Positions 34,849 through 43,871 are shown, counted from the stretch's first letter. The stretch is DNA of 64,000 bases from Terriglobia bacterium (GCA_020072845.1 JAIQGF010000015.1:1-64000); one strand, 5' to 3'. A program made the numbers and translations. Notes: generated from the letters alone by a model not told the origin.

Positions 34849-36228
34849 TCAGAGCCGCTCGAACATTAGGACCATTTCCTGCCGAATACCTTTACCGTTG
34901 CGGAGGCCGTACTGCATGTAATGATTGCGTATTGCATACGAAAAGTGCCTCCGTAGCGTGTAGTGATCTGAAGCAATCTCGGCAATAAGATCCGCAGTGG
35001 ACACTTTCATTCCGGCGCAGGTGGAATCACCGATGACGCAAATCACGTTTGCTCGCTTGGACGTGATGCGACTGAGTTCGCAGAAGAATCGCTCCATTCC
35101 GGCAAAATAGCGCTCCAGGGAGTATGCGCGGGGCAGATCGATATCAGCAATACGTGTCAGTAAACGATCAAGCTTGGTGATGCCAAAATCGCGAAGACCC
35201 GCTGTGCGTTTACCAAATTGCTTTGCTCCCAAGTAATCCCACGCCATTCTGCGGTGGCTGTATGAGTCCGGCACGAGTCCCAGCCAGAACATTTCAAGCT
35301 TGTGCCGCCGACTGTACTCTACAGCGCTGAAGTAGGGAGGCGAAGTTACCACAAACGAGAAGGGCATTAGATGAGCGGCCTCATGGACCAGCACCTCTTC
35401 CATGTTGCGGGCGTCACCACATTCTATGATCGCGGTGGGTGCCGGATGTTTCCTTCGACTAACGTCCCACAACTCACGCATACCGTGAATTACTGTGCGG
35501 GCCTTATGTAGAAACTCTTCTTGGACATTTATCTCCCTCTGCTTGTTTCGCTCTGCCTGTATGGAAGTAACTTCGAGACCGGACACCGGAACCGGGTCGG
35601 CGTTCGAAACCCGGCGAATAATCGCTGCGACACAGGCCAAGTAAAATTCTCGCTCCGTGTCACTCGTTGGGAATTCCCTGAGTACTTGGACGAGACGCGA
35701 GAGATCAACGATAACATGCCGTCGAAACCAATGAGCTATGTTTGGAATCGGTGGAATCCACAAATCCTTCGACTCCTTCAGATATCGAGATTCGCTGATA
35801 TCACCGCCGATCAGTTTCTCTAGTTCAACCTGGCGACGCGAAACCTTCGCCAGCCGCTGCTGGATTCTGTCGAGGTGCCGGGCTAGAGCATCGGGGTTGA
35901 GCGGCCGAGTCTTCACTCGCGCGATGAAACAGGCCAGCGGATCAATGTCGAGCCCCAGCGAGGATCGGCCGTCGACCAACGCTTCGACATTCGACGTGCC
36001 GCTCCCGGAGAAAGGATCGAAGACTAGAACTTTCTTGTCCGGCTCGGTGGAGAGCGCCCAACGAACAATCGGGCGGTGAAATTTCGCCGGATAGCGAAAA
36101 AGATAGTGCATGTAATCAGTTTCCGGCTGAGTGGACTCCAACCAGTATTTGGCGCCGCGCTTAGGACGTGACGAGAGGGACGCCGTGCGAATGAAGCCAT
36201 TGCCGCGAGCCTTCGCCCAGCGGCTCAT
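34849..36228 (-). CDS. DNA amino-methyltransferase (N4-cytosine or N6-adenine type)
   Basis: A 459-residue SAM-dependent methylase. The SAM motif I is VFDPFSGSGTSNVEA near residue 70, and the catalytic motif IV is VVTSPPYFSAVEY near residue 305. About 230 residues lie between, the place for target recognition, so the order is alpha-like; a Ser/Thr-Pro-Pro-Tyr core is common in N4-cytosine enzymes. The ATG at 36228 overlaps the previous stop (ATGA); a longer frame from 36258 is less likely. Last gene of the six-gene operon. It probably marks host DNA so that the ATPase/nuclease partners spare it. Confidence 0.85.
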   Translation of the reverse strand: MSRWAKARGNGFIRTASLSSRPKRGAKYWLESTQPETDYMHYLFRYPAKFHRPIVRWALSTEPDKKVLVFDPFSGSGTSNVEALVDGRSSLGLDIDPLACFIARVKTRPLNPDALARHLDRIQQRLAKVSRRQVELEKLIGGDISESRYLKESKDLWIPPIPNIAHWFRRHVIVDLSRLVQVLREFPTSDTEREFYLACVAAIIRRVSNADPVPVSGLEVTSIQAERNKQREINVQEEFLHKARTVIHGMRELWDVSRRKHPAPTAIIECGDARNMEEVLVHEAAHLMPFSFVVTSPPYFSAVEYSRRHKLEMFWLGLVPDSYSHRRMAWDYLGAKQFGKRTAGLRDFGITKLDRLLTRIADIDLPRAYSLERYFAGMERFFCELSRITSKRANVICVIGDSTCAGMKVSTADLIAEIASDHYTLRRHFSYAIRNHYMQYGLRNGKGIRQEMVLMFERL

Positions 36229-37289
36229 GCTCTGACATCCTTGAACTGTTGAAGCCACTGGTCAGCAATCTTGATGAACGAGGGCCGCCCTCTCCGATCC
36301 ACGTGAAACCTGAATTGCTTCGCGTTGGTCCGCTGGAGGTGTGTTATGAATCCGAGCAAATCATCGAACGACGCATCGGTATCGTGTTCGGAGATGAGTG
36401 TCGCCTGCATCGCCTCGACGATAGTGGAAATCGGGCAGATCGGAGTGCCATGTGACGCAATCCGCTCATACGCGTCTATAAGCAATGATGAAAGAAGCTC
36501 CTGCGGAATAGTTTCGAAATTCCGCGCCCCCATTCCAAACACACGAGACGCAACAGAGAGATGTTCGTTTTTCGCAATTCTCTTCTCCAGTACCTCCACA
36601 TTGGTTATCTCACGCACGAATGCGGACAGCTTCGGAATGTGCTGCTCGGCTGCGATGTAGCGTATATCCGCGTTGTCCTGGCGGTCGATAAGCCCAAGCC
36701 GGAACATAGTTTGGATATGAATACGAAGCTTGTGATGACGCGTTTTCGGCCTATATCCCTCTTGCCGAAGCTTCTGAATGTCTTCGCGGAGTGCCATCCG
36801 CTCCGGTGTCGAGGTCGTCAGCCTCAAATATTCGTTGTAAATTCGCGAGAACAGCTGCTCGACGAAATCTGAGGCGATGGCTTCAGCATGCGACAACGAC
36901 CCGTGTTCGATGAAGTATCGTGCGAGCTCCAGGAGCACCGCGCCGTCAGCTTCGAGAAACAGACGAAAATGAAGCAGCTTCTCCCGAGGCTTCAGCAACA
37001 GTTCGTTCGGCTCTCCGATATCCGCCAAGAGGTCTACGAGGTGCCCTTTGTCTGTCCATGTGTTGTTGTCCGTGATGACACCAAGGGCAGCAGCGAGATC
37101 TACTGCATACAGTGCAGCCGCTTTGTTGAAGTCTTTGTCAATGCGATTCTTGACCTCTTTTACGAGTCGCTCGGCCACAACTTCCGGGTAGCAGCTTTGG
37201 ACCGCAGAGGAGCACCTCTTCACGAGGAGCTCTATGTAGGCGGGCTCTTCGACCTGGTAATGGGTGCGGAAGATTAGGCGAGGAACCAC
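36225..37289 (-). CDS. Unrecognised operon protein with winged-helix-like segment
   Basis: A 354-residue, mostly helical protein. The middle part (KTRHHKLRIHIQTMFRLGLIDRQ) reads like a winged helix, as in proteins that sense or bind DNA ends. I do not recognise the family. The start is a GTG at 37289, three bases after the HerA gene's stop; no ATG is available near. It overlaps the methylase start by 4 bp. Tight coupling on both sides says it is an obligatory part of the system, perhaps the specificity or adaptor subunit. Confidence 0.7.
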   Translation of the reverse strand: MVPRLIFRTHYQVEEPAYIELLVKRCSSAVQSCYPEVVAERLVKEVKNRIDKDFNKAAALYAVDLAAALGVITDNNTWTDKGHLVDLLADIGEPNELLLKPREKLLHFRLFLEADGAVLLELARYFIEHGSLSHAEAIASDFVEQLFSRIYNEYLRLTTSTPERMALREDIQKLRQEGYRPKTRHHKLRIHIQTMFRLGLIDRQDNADIRYIAAEQHIPKLSAFVREITNVEVLEKRIAKNEHLSVASRVFGMGARNFETIPQELLSSLLIDAYERIASHGTPICPISTIVEAMQATLISEHDTDASFDDLLGFITHLQRTNAKQFRFHVDRRGRPSFIKIADQWLQQFKDVRA

Positions 37290-37292
37290 TTT

Positions 37293-38762
37293 CTAGTACT
37301 CCGTGCCTCCGTGCACTGTAATGCGCGGCCTCATGAGCAGGGGAAAAAGTCGGTTGGCGCGATCGGTGGACGCAATTGCGTAGCCGAGTGGTAACGAGCG
37401 CACCATCGCCTCGAATATGCGTCCACTCTGTACCTTTTCTCTTCTGTCCATCACGAACTCTGGCGGCACACTCGTATTGATCATTCCCTCCGCAGCATCG
37501 ATGTCATCCCGATGGCTTAATGCGTGAATGAGAAGTAAATCAGCATTCCGCTGGATAGCAGGATCGAGACCCGAAGGCTGCTGGGTGGCAACCACTATCG
37601 ACAATCCCAAATTGCGGCCTTCGGTAACGTACTTCTTGAGCGGCGCTCGGGACGCGACCGCACCACGTGCGGGAATGTAGTTGTGGGCTTCGTCGATAAT
37701 AATCCATGATCGTGGGATGCCGGCCTGAGCCCTGCTCTGGCACGACTCAGCGAGCCGCGCGTACTCACGGGCCGCATCTGGGTTGGTCTGCTGCAGGCGT
37801 TCCGCCTTTGCGTGGTAAATTGGCGCCATTCGTTCTTCCTGTTCCGCGGCACCTCTGAGATGCATCATCTTGCGAACTATCAATCCCACAAGTGCAGCCC
37901 TCATCTGCTGATCGAGGTCACGGAGGAGGAGGATGGTGACTCGCCCGGGTACCAGCAGCCGACGGATGTCGAGTCCGGCCGTAGAAAACAACGGCAGTCG
38001 CCGTACCGCATCTAACCGACGCCTCAGCGATTCGATGGTATCCCGGTGGTACCGCTGCAGGTCCGGATCTGCTGCGAGGCCCGCCAAGAGATCTGAAAGG
38101 GAAAATTCGGGAAGCGGCGGATGGGTTATGCCTTGGACGTCCGTATAACCGTCGTACGCTACCTTTGCGTAAAGCTCCGTGATCAGATGGCCAAGTGGGT
38201 CGGCGAAGGGATCGGCTTCAAACAAACCACACCATTCCTCCGAGCCGAAATCGGATGGCTTCAGAGTGAGTTCAATCGTCTCCAGTCCAGCTGGAGGTGA
38301 TGTCCCCTTCGGGCGGAAGAGCAGCGGTTTAAAAGGTTCTGTATCAAGACGCCACTTTCGTAGTTCCTGTGCGGCAGGGGAATTGGCGTCGTGGATTTCG
38401 CTTACTCCAAACGGCATCGTGAGGAAGACATTCATGCTGTCGAGCACTAGTACGCCTTGTTGGAGGGAGCTTTGGCGTATCCACCCCGACGCGGCCAGGC
38501 CCTCCGCTATCACACCTAGACTGTACGTCTTCCCGCTCCGGCGCTTACCCATCACGTACACTGCATGGGCCCCGCGCGTGTCCATCCACACGTTTCGATA
38601 GGGAGTCTCGGCCTGCTTTCCCAGGAAGATTGCATCGAGACTTCCGGGCGCATTTTGACCCATCACAACGTCGGAATTTGATACGCGGTCGAGTGTAAGG
38701 TCCGGTTTCAACGCAAACGAGTGTTCCAAACGGAACGTGGCGTCAGGGATTGATCCAGCCAT
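37293..38762 (-). CDS. HerA-like ATPase
   Basis: A 489-residue P-loop motor of the HerA/FtsK superfamily. The Walker A is GKRRSGKTYS (72-81), Walker B is SWIIIDEAHNY near residue 350, and TQQPSGLDPAIQRNADLLL near the C-terminus is the typical sensor/Arg-finger region of HerA proteins. Such ATPases form hexameric rings that translocate DNA with nuclease partners. AGGAG overlapping the upstream gene's stop precedes the ATG at 38762. It follows the second AAA gene by 13 bp. Confidence 0.85.
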   Translation of the reverse strand: MAGSIPDATFRLEHSFALKPDLTLDRVSNSDVVMGQNAPGSLDAIFLGKQAETPYRNVWMDTRGAHAVYVMGKRRSGKTYSLGVIAEGLAASGWIRQSSLQQGVLVLDSMNVFLTMPFGVSEIHDANSPAAQELRKWRLDTEPFKPLLFRPKGTSPPAGLETIELTLKPSDFGSEEWCGLFEADPFADPLGHLITELYAKVAYDGYTDVQGITHPPLPEFSLSDLLAGLAADPDLQRYHRDTIESLRRRLDAVRRLPLFSTAGLDIRRLLVPGRVTILLLRDLDQQMRAALVGLIVRKMMHLRGAAEQEERMAPIYHAKAERLQQTNPDAAREYARLAESCQSRAQAGIPRSWIIIDEAHNYIPARGAVASRAPLKKYVTEGRNLGLSIVVATQQPSGLDPAIQRNADLLLIHALSHRDDIDAAEGMINTSVPPEFVMDRREKVQSGRIFEAMVRSLPLGYAIASTDRANRLFPLLMRPRITVHGGTEY

Positions 38763-38775
38763 TAGGCAAGCTCTC

Positions 38776-39924
38776 CTAGCTGACCAAGTCGGCGGTTATG
38801 ACGGACCGTTGAGCCCGGTGAGCTCTTCCCAAAGCGCGCGTCATCTTGAGAGTGATGTCGCGTGGCGTCATGCTGGTCGTCAGATGACTCTTGATAGAAT
38901 CGATCGCTTCCTCGCTGAACGGGAAATACTCTTCGGAAAGTATCTCTGAGCCCGCATCCTTGGCCGCATTTTTCATAAGGGATTTGAGGTCGCATTCAGA
39001 ATCACGAAGGTACTGAATGACACCTCCGATGAACTTATTCACGTCCGGATCATTAAGGCTCGGTATTTCAATTTGCGCGTCGGGGCCCAGCCGTGAAGTG
39101 ACCGGTCCGTTTTCTCTGAACACATCGACCATTTCGGACTGCAGCGATGCCGACGCCCCGACCAGAATCGAAACGGCCTTCTGATTGGGGTCGACGAGCC
39201 GGGTAAAGCCCGATTCAAAAGTGGGGATCGTCTCCGGTCCAATCGACCGGAGTCGCTCCATTTCATCCAAGATGAGCACCAAGGTTTTCCCTTTCAGCTC
39301 CCGCAGCAGTCTGCCGAACAAACAAATGATGTCCGCCAATCTCGCCGCCTCCGTTTCAGTGAGGTCCTGGGTTTGCCCGAGGTCGGCGAGTTCCTGGCGT
39401 CCCATGGCCACGCCCGAGATCCACGCCCATAAGCGCAAAAGATCGAAATTAGGGTCGACGATTCGGATCGACGCTTTTGCGATTTCCTCATCACCGAATT
39501 TGGCCTTGAGGCGGTGCAGGAGCTCATCCCTTCGCGCGGGGCCGACCGAATGGAGCGCATCTTCGAGAATGCCGAGAATGAAATCTTGGCCAAGCGCTCG
39601 CATAATGCCTTCCCGATAGAGATCATGAAAGCGTGATTTCTTGGAAAGATCGGGGCACTCGATTCGTCGGTATTCGATGTTCGTGAGCTGCGATAGCTCT
39701 TTCATCGTACGCATAAGCGTGTGCGTCTTGCCGCCTCCATAGGGTCCCCACACAAGACGCTTCGGCGCAAGGCCTGTGATGAGGTCAATATCGAGGCCCT
39801 CTGCAATGTCGTTTGTACGAATGTCGTCGCGCGCAAAACAATCGATATCGAGCAGCGGATCCAGGATGAAGTTGTCGCGACGAAGACCATACCCTTTCCC
39901 CAATGTGCTGCTGGTGGTATCCAC
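38776..39924 (-). CDS. AAA-type ATPase (second of two in the operon)
   Basis: A 382-residue P-loop ATPase. Walker A is WGPYGGGKTHT (59-69), Walker B is VLILDEMERL near residue 220, and the sensor region is ILVGASASLQ. The GGGKTH form of the P-loop is reminiscent of the large ATPases of BREX-like systems, but the protein is much shorter. The GTG at 39924 with GAGGAGG seven bases upstream is the start. It shares P-loop style with the operon's first gene, so the two may form a hetero-oligomer. Confidence 0.8.
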   Translation of the reverse strand: MDTTSSTLGKGYGLRRDNFILDPLLDIDCFARDDIRTNDIAEGLDIDLITGLAPKRLVWGPYGGGKTHTLMRTMKELSQLTNIEYRRIECPDLSKKSRFHDLYREGIMRALGQDFILGILEDALHSVGPARRDELLHRLKAKFGDEEIAKASIRIVDPNFDLLRLWAWISGVAMGRQELADLGQTQDLTETEAARLADIICLFGRLLRELKGKTLVLILDEMERLRSIGPETIPTFESGFTRLVDPNQKAVSILVGASASLQSEMVDVFRENGPVTSRLGPDAQIEIPSLNDPDVNKFIGGVIQYLRDSECDLKSLMKNAAKDAGSEILSEEYFPFSEEAIDSIKSHLTTSMTPRDITLKMTRALGRAHRAQRSVITADLVS

Positions 39925-39938
39925 GTCTTGCCTCCTCT

Positions 39939-40709
39939 TTAAGCCTCCCGGCTCTGCTGACTCAATTCGAAGAAGTACCTCACGAGTTGATTGATCATCC
40001 GGCCGTCGGATGTGATCTTGATCCCGAGCTCCAGGTACCTTGATCGTGTGAGATTCTCTGAGCTGACGATTCCCATCACGACGCCGGCTCCGTTCACATC
40101 CGGTTCCCTAATGTACAGTTTCGTGTGCAACCTGGGGTGAAGATATATTTCGGCACTCAATTCCCGGAAAATCTTAGCTCCGCCGGGGATTGCTCCGTCC
40201 TCGTCCTGCGGGCGCGTGAGGAGAAACACCTCGACCGGATTTGCGTACTGCTGCCTCGCACGCCGAACCGCTTTCAAAAGCAGCTCGCCCTCTTTTGCCG
40301 ACAAGTGAATCCACGGCGAACAAAAGTAGAGGCGGCTGAATCCGGGCCTGTCCACGAGGCTCTGGATGAAAATCTCGGTGATCCCTTCGCGGACCAATTC
40401 GTAGCGAGCGAGCATGGGGTCAATCGCCGCCAACTTGTCGAATGTCTCGGCCAGATCTGCCCCATTCAGGGCCTGTAAGAGCAAGCTTGCGCGCGTGCCT
40501 CGCGTGGATAGGTAATAGTCGTTTCCGACTCTGTGGAGAAGGCCTTCCGCCGCAAGGTCTTCGATGGCCCCCTTGGGCTCATCGACGCCATGAACTTCCA
40601 GCAGAGCCTGAAGCTCACTTCTTGGATAAAGCGTTTTAGAAGAACCTTCCAGTTCACGAAGGCTCTGAAACAATCCTCTACGAGCAAGCGCCTCATTCAA
40701 GTGCTGCAC
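39939..40709 (-). CDS. Phospholipase D-superfamily protein, putative nuclease
   Basis: A 256-residue protein. An N-terminal winged-helix-like region (about 30-75, LQALLEVHGVDEPKGAIEDL) precedes a PLD-like domain. The HxK motif is His195-Lys197 (LHTKLYIRE), followed by the GxxSSENLT segment. Only one HxK motif is present, as in dimeric PLD nucleases such as those of BfiI type. The start is GTG at 40709, with GAGGAGG upstream inside the first gene's 3' end (17-bp overlap). The likely effector or nuclease of the operon. Confidence 0.78.
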   Translation of the reverse strand: MQHLNEALARRGLFQSLRELEGSSKTLYPRSELQALLEVHGVDEPKGAIEDLAAEGLLHRVGNDYYLSTRGTRASLLLQALNGADLAETFDKLAAIDPMLARYELVREGITEIFIQSLVDRPGFSRLYFCSPWIHLSAKEGELLLKAVRRARQQYANPVEVFLLTRPQDEDGAIPGGAKIFRELSAEIYLHPRLHTKLYIREPDVNGAGVVMGIVSSENLTRSRYLELGIKITSDGRMINQLVRYFFELSQQSREA

Positions 40710-41868
40710 TAGGTTCGTCCTCCTCCCCGTCAGAGAACGTCAATCTTTCAGCAAGTGCTCGTTGCGCAAAAGCGGAGTCAATCGACTTCATCGTGCCTGC
40801 TTCGATCCTCTGGTCGGCTTCTTCGAGAACCGCCCCGAACGCTTGCATGATAGCGCGCGGCTTCAGCTGGCCGTGCTTGTTTACTTCGGTGAGCACGAGT
40901 TTGGCGCTTTCTTGTGTAAACGGAAAGTACGCATCTGCATTGGACCCGGGGAGTCTGAACCGACTCAACACGTTGCGCAGAAAGAGCAGGCTCTCTTCGA
41001 ATGTGAGCGGCGGGAGAAGCATCATCTTGGCGCGGGCGAGTCGATCCTTCAACTCCCTGCCAAACCAGTCTGGCAGCTTCTTCTGCGGGGTTCCCGAAAA
41101 GGAGATGAATATTGCAAGGCCGTTTGGTGTCGCATTGAAAAGCGAGTGAAGGCCGACGTTTACTTCCTGGCAAACGCGCGGCGAACACTTTGCGATCCGT
41201 TGGAATTCGTCAATCATCCACAGGATCATCGTGCCCGGCCTGCCTCTCGCGCGATCTGCAAATCGGATGAGCGTCATCAACGCCACCGCAATTCGAAGTG
41301 CTTCTTCGGCGGAGTCGATCCGCTTTGAAATGCCGACGCCGCGCAGCTGTGCCAATGGGAGATTCTCGGCGCGCAGCCACCGAAACGCAGTGAGTTGCTG
41401 GTGGGCATCTCCCATCGCAATTTGCGTTAGCGCATTCGCCAGGTCTGGAGACGAGTGCAACATTTGTTGCTGAAAGCTTTTGGATTCACTGCACGTGGAG
41501 ATTTCCAGAAAACTATCGGCCAGCAAATCAACGCTGAATCCCTCGGCCAGGGATCGGTAAAGGTCGACAAATCCCTTCACGGCCCGGGGAAATTCACTGT
41601 ACACAGGGTACAGACCATTGTTAGTGCAATTGCCATTGGCTAAGCTTGCCTGATCGCTGATGTAGAAGAGGCTGTGGGTCTTACCCGCGCCGAACCAGGC
41701 CCATAAGAGATGAATTGACGAGGTGTCGCGGCGACAAAGGATTCTCAGGAGATCTTCTATGTCGGTCTTGAGCTGGACCCGATCCGCCATGAAATTCGAA
41801 AAGGCCTGATCAGGCACCACGGGAAATGGCCACCGAACTAAGGCCAGATGTTCGAAGCGTCTGTCCAT
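40693..41868 (-). CDS. AAA-type ATPase (first gene of the cargo operon)
   Basis: A 391-residue P-loop ATPase. Walker A is WAWFGAGKTHS (57-67) and Walker B is MILWMIDEFQRI near residue 230. A sensor-like IFISFSGTPQKKLPDWF follows. An acidic C-terminus closes it. The ATG at 41868 (MDRRFEHLAL) is chosen; the 22 codons before it look non-coding. No ribosome site is obvious, so the mRNA may be near-leaderless. It begins the six-gene unit 34849-41868, about 215 bp after the small gene at 42085. Confidence 0.78.
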   Translation of the reverse strand: MDRRFEHLALVRWPFPVVPDQAFSNFMADRVQLKTDIEDLLRILCRRDTSSIHLLWAWFGAGKTHSLFYISDQASLANGNCTNNGLYPVYSEFPRAVKGFVDLYRSLAEGFSVDLLADSFLEISTCSESKSFQQQMLHSSPDLANALTQIAMGDAHQQLTAFRWLRAENLPLAQLRGVGISKRIDSAEEALRIAVALMTLIRFADRARGRPGTMILWMIDEFQRIAKCSPRVCQEVNVGLHSLFNATPNGLAIFISFSGTPQKKLPDWFGRELKDRLARAKMMLLPPLTFEESLLFLRNVLSRFRLPGSNADAYFPFTQESAKLVLTEVNKHGQLKPRAIMQAFGAVLEEADQRIEAGTMKSIDSAFAQRALAERLTFSDGEEDEPSAALE

Positions 41869-42084
41869 GGGCAAGTTTATCGTTATGTGGAAAACAGCTG
41901 ATGTTATGCATTCGTGGAAAAAAGGCAAGCACAATGCCGGAAGAACCTTTAATCATACGGCACAGGGCAGCAGAGTTCCCGCCCGCTTTCATTGCGCACG
42001 GGCTTGAGGGGCAATCTCAATTATTCAATTGGTCTGAGGTAAATCATTGAAAAGTAAGGCGAGGGGTTGGCTGCCACTAAGAGC

Positions 42085-42372
42085 TCAGTTCTCTGCACGG
42101 GGAAATGCTTTAGCCATCTGCGGAAGGCCCACGAGCTCCGCAAGCGCAGACCAATGCCGTGGATGCGGGCGGCGCTCGCCCCGTGGCTGGACGATTACAG
42201 TGCTTCCATCCGCCGTAATGCTGTAGAGGTAGAGCTTGACGACTAAATTAGCCGCTTCGGAGCCTGTGACGACACCGTGCTTCAGCAGCGTCGCGGCCGC
42301 CTTGATCACCTCTCGCTGCTGCCAGTCGTAGCGCTGGTAGCGAAGCTCTCGGGCGTATGCGTTGTCACTCAT
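42085..42372 (-). CDS. Hypothetical protein of the element
   Basis: A 95-residue, basic, helical protein (RYDWQQREVIKAAATLLKHG). It overlaps the upstream gene by 4 bp (ATGA). Family unknown. Last gene of the phage-like string before the cargo operon. Confidence 0.6.
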   Translation of the reverse strand: MSDNAYARELRYQRYDWQQREVIKAAATLLKHGVVTGSEAANLVVKLYLYSITADGSTVIVQPRGERRPHPRHWSALAELVGLPQMAKAFPRAEN

Positions 42373-42650
42373 CTGCTTTTCCTTTCGGTGAATTCCTTCG
42401 AGCCGACGAGCAGCTCCAGCGTGGCGATGCGCTGCTCCAGTTCCAGTACGTGCTGGATGAAGGGTGCCAGCTCGCGCAGGCCGACCGCGTGCGCTATCTT
42501 AGTCGCCAGTTCGGCTGGTGATTCCCCACCGCCGCTGACGACCTCTGTGGGCTTGGGCTGCGGCTTGTAATCGCCCGGTTTCGGAAGTGGTTGTCGCAGG
42601 TCGAGCCAGTAACCTGGGCGCGTCGGGTCGGCTTGTGTTTGGTTTGCCAT
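42369..42650 (-). CDS. Hypothetical protein of the element
   Basis: A 93-residue protein with a Pro-rich N-terminus (TRPGYWLDLRQPLPKPGDY) and a C-terminal coiled-coil-like helix (FIQHVLELEQRIATLELLVG). The ATG at 42650 has AAAGGAG seven bases upstream. It overlaps the prohead protease stop region by none and the next gene by 4 bp. Possibly a small structural or scaffolding protein; no family recognised. Confidence 0.6.
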   Translation of the reverse strand: MANQTQADPTRPGYWLDLRQPLPKPGDYKPQPKPTEVVSGGGESPAELATKIAHAVGLRELAPFIQHVLELEQRIATLELLVGSKEFTERKSR

Positions 42651-42661
42651 CAAATTCTCCT

Positions 42662-43741
42662 TTATCGACTGGCGCTTTCCATGCGCCACTTCAGATCGCG
42701 CTCACTGCGTCCCGCGAACCAATCTTCGTTGGCGCGCACAGCTCGCGGAGCTTTCGACCACGCTGTTCCGCTCGGCACCATCTTGCGACGGTAGCTGGTG
42801 AAGCGGAGCTTGCGCATAGCCGAAATCTCGTCGGATGTCAGGCCACGAAGATCACCTGAAAAGCGGGCGATGTGATAATTGAGCGAACGCAGATCGTCTT
42901 CGTCCGGCTCATCCTCTTCGTAATCGACGCCGTAAAAGTCCTCAGCGTCGCTCAGCATGTCGCGCATGATGGCGGTGCCGCAGCGACTGCCTTCCGAACA
43001 GTCCGCATCCACGACCCTGTACCTCGGGCCGTAGCGCTCGTCAGCCAAATCCTGGAGAGCATCGAGCAAGGCTCCCTTGTCGTCAAGCGAACGCTCGCAG
43101 GCGATGGTGTCCTTGCCGTCACCGACAGCCTGACCGTCGATCTGTTTTCCCAGCTTCTCCGCGTGGGCGCGGCGCTGCTCATCTTCCGTAGCGAACACGC
43201 TACCACCCAGCTTCGCGAGCCGCGCTTTCAACTGCTGCGTGGTCGGGACTGCGCTGCGGGCCGACGCGGATGTGTTCGGATATGCCGGCACGCCAACGAG
43301 CGAACAGTCAACCAGCTTCACGTCGGTCAGAGTGCGGACGTTGCCGCTGAACTTTTGTCCGCCGTCGCGAACCATGAAGCCGAAGCTGCACTCCGTGTAC
43401 AACCCGGACTTGCAGCTCTCGTAAACGTCTCTGTGCGCGCCGATGTTGCGATTCAGCGTGGCCTTGAACCTAAGACCCTTGTCGTCACACGACAGCGCGA
43501 GTGTGCCGTTGCTCGTCCGCGCCAAAATCTGGCCGGGATCATGTTGGAAGGCGAAGTAGACTTCGTCGCCCTCCGACAACGAGCGGTCGAACGCGCCTGG
43601 TTGAATGATCTCGCGGAATCCGCCGAGGTCTCTCGACTCGACGTTGTACAGCGCGGCGTAGCCGATCAAGCAGAATTCCTCGCCCTGGCTCTCGGCGCGA
43701 ATGTTGATGAAATTGCGTCTTTCAATTTTGCTGTTTGGCAT
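42662..43741 (-). CDS. HK97-type prohead protease (peptidase U35) with C-terminal extension
   Basis: A 359-residue protein. The first ~165 residues follow the U35 pattern: GYAALYNVESRDLGGFREII, PGAFDRSL, His67 in FAFQHDP, GLRFKATL, and Ser119 in YTECSFGF. This serine protease matures tailed-phage capsids. The remaining ~190 residues are acidic/basic low similarity and not a recognisable major capsid. GGGAGG lies eight bases before the ATG at 43741. It is the clearest virion-morphogenesis gene in the element, yet portal, capsid and terminase are absent. Confidence 0.85.
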   Translation of the reverse strand: MPNSKIERRNFINIRAESQGEEFCLIGYAALYNVESRDLGGFREIIQPGAFDRSLSEGDEVYFAFQHDPGQILARTSNGTLALSCDDKGLRFKATLNRNIGAHRDVYESCKSGLYTECSFGFMVRDGGQKFSGNVRTLTDVKLVDCSLVGVPAYPNTSASARSAVPTTQQLKARLAKLGGSVFATEDEQRRAHAEKLGKQIDGQAVGDGKDTIACERSLDDKGALLDALQDLADERYGPRYRVVDADCSEGSRCGTAIMRDMLSDAEDFYGVDYEEDEPDEDDLRSLNYHIARFSGDLRGLTSDEISAMRKLRFTSYRRKMVPSGTAWSKAPRAVRANEDWFAGRSERDLKWRMESASR

Positions 43742-43871
43742 TGCTTTCCTCCCGCATCCGCTGGTTGGCGGTGCGTATTCTTTCAAGATCCTCTCCGCTG
43801 CGTTCGAGACTCAGCAGCGCGGCTTGCGTCAGTCGCTCGATCTCGGCCTTAATTTCCGCGTCCGGTTCCAT
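43722..43871 (-). CDS. Small coiled-coil protein
   Basis: A 49-residue ORF, MEPDAEIKAEIERLTQAALL..., with strong heptad character. Its ATG directly follows the upstream stop (TAAATG), and it overlaps the protease start by 20 bp. The coupling on both sides makes it credible. Confidence 0.55.
   Translation of the reverse strand: MEPDAEIKAEIERLTQAALLSLERSGEDLERIRTANQRMREESNAKQQN

Noticed and set aside
34849-41868. Classical BREX or DISARM locus
   Set aside because: No PglZ-type phosphatase, no large BrxC-size ATPase, no SNF2 helicase and no DUF1998 protein were found in or next to the operon.
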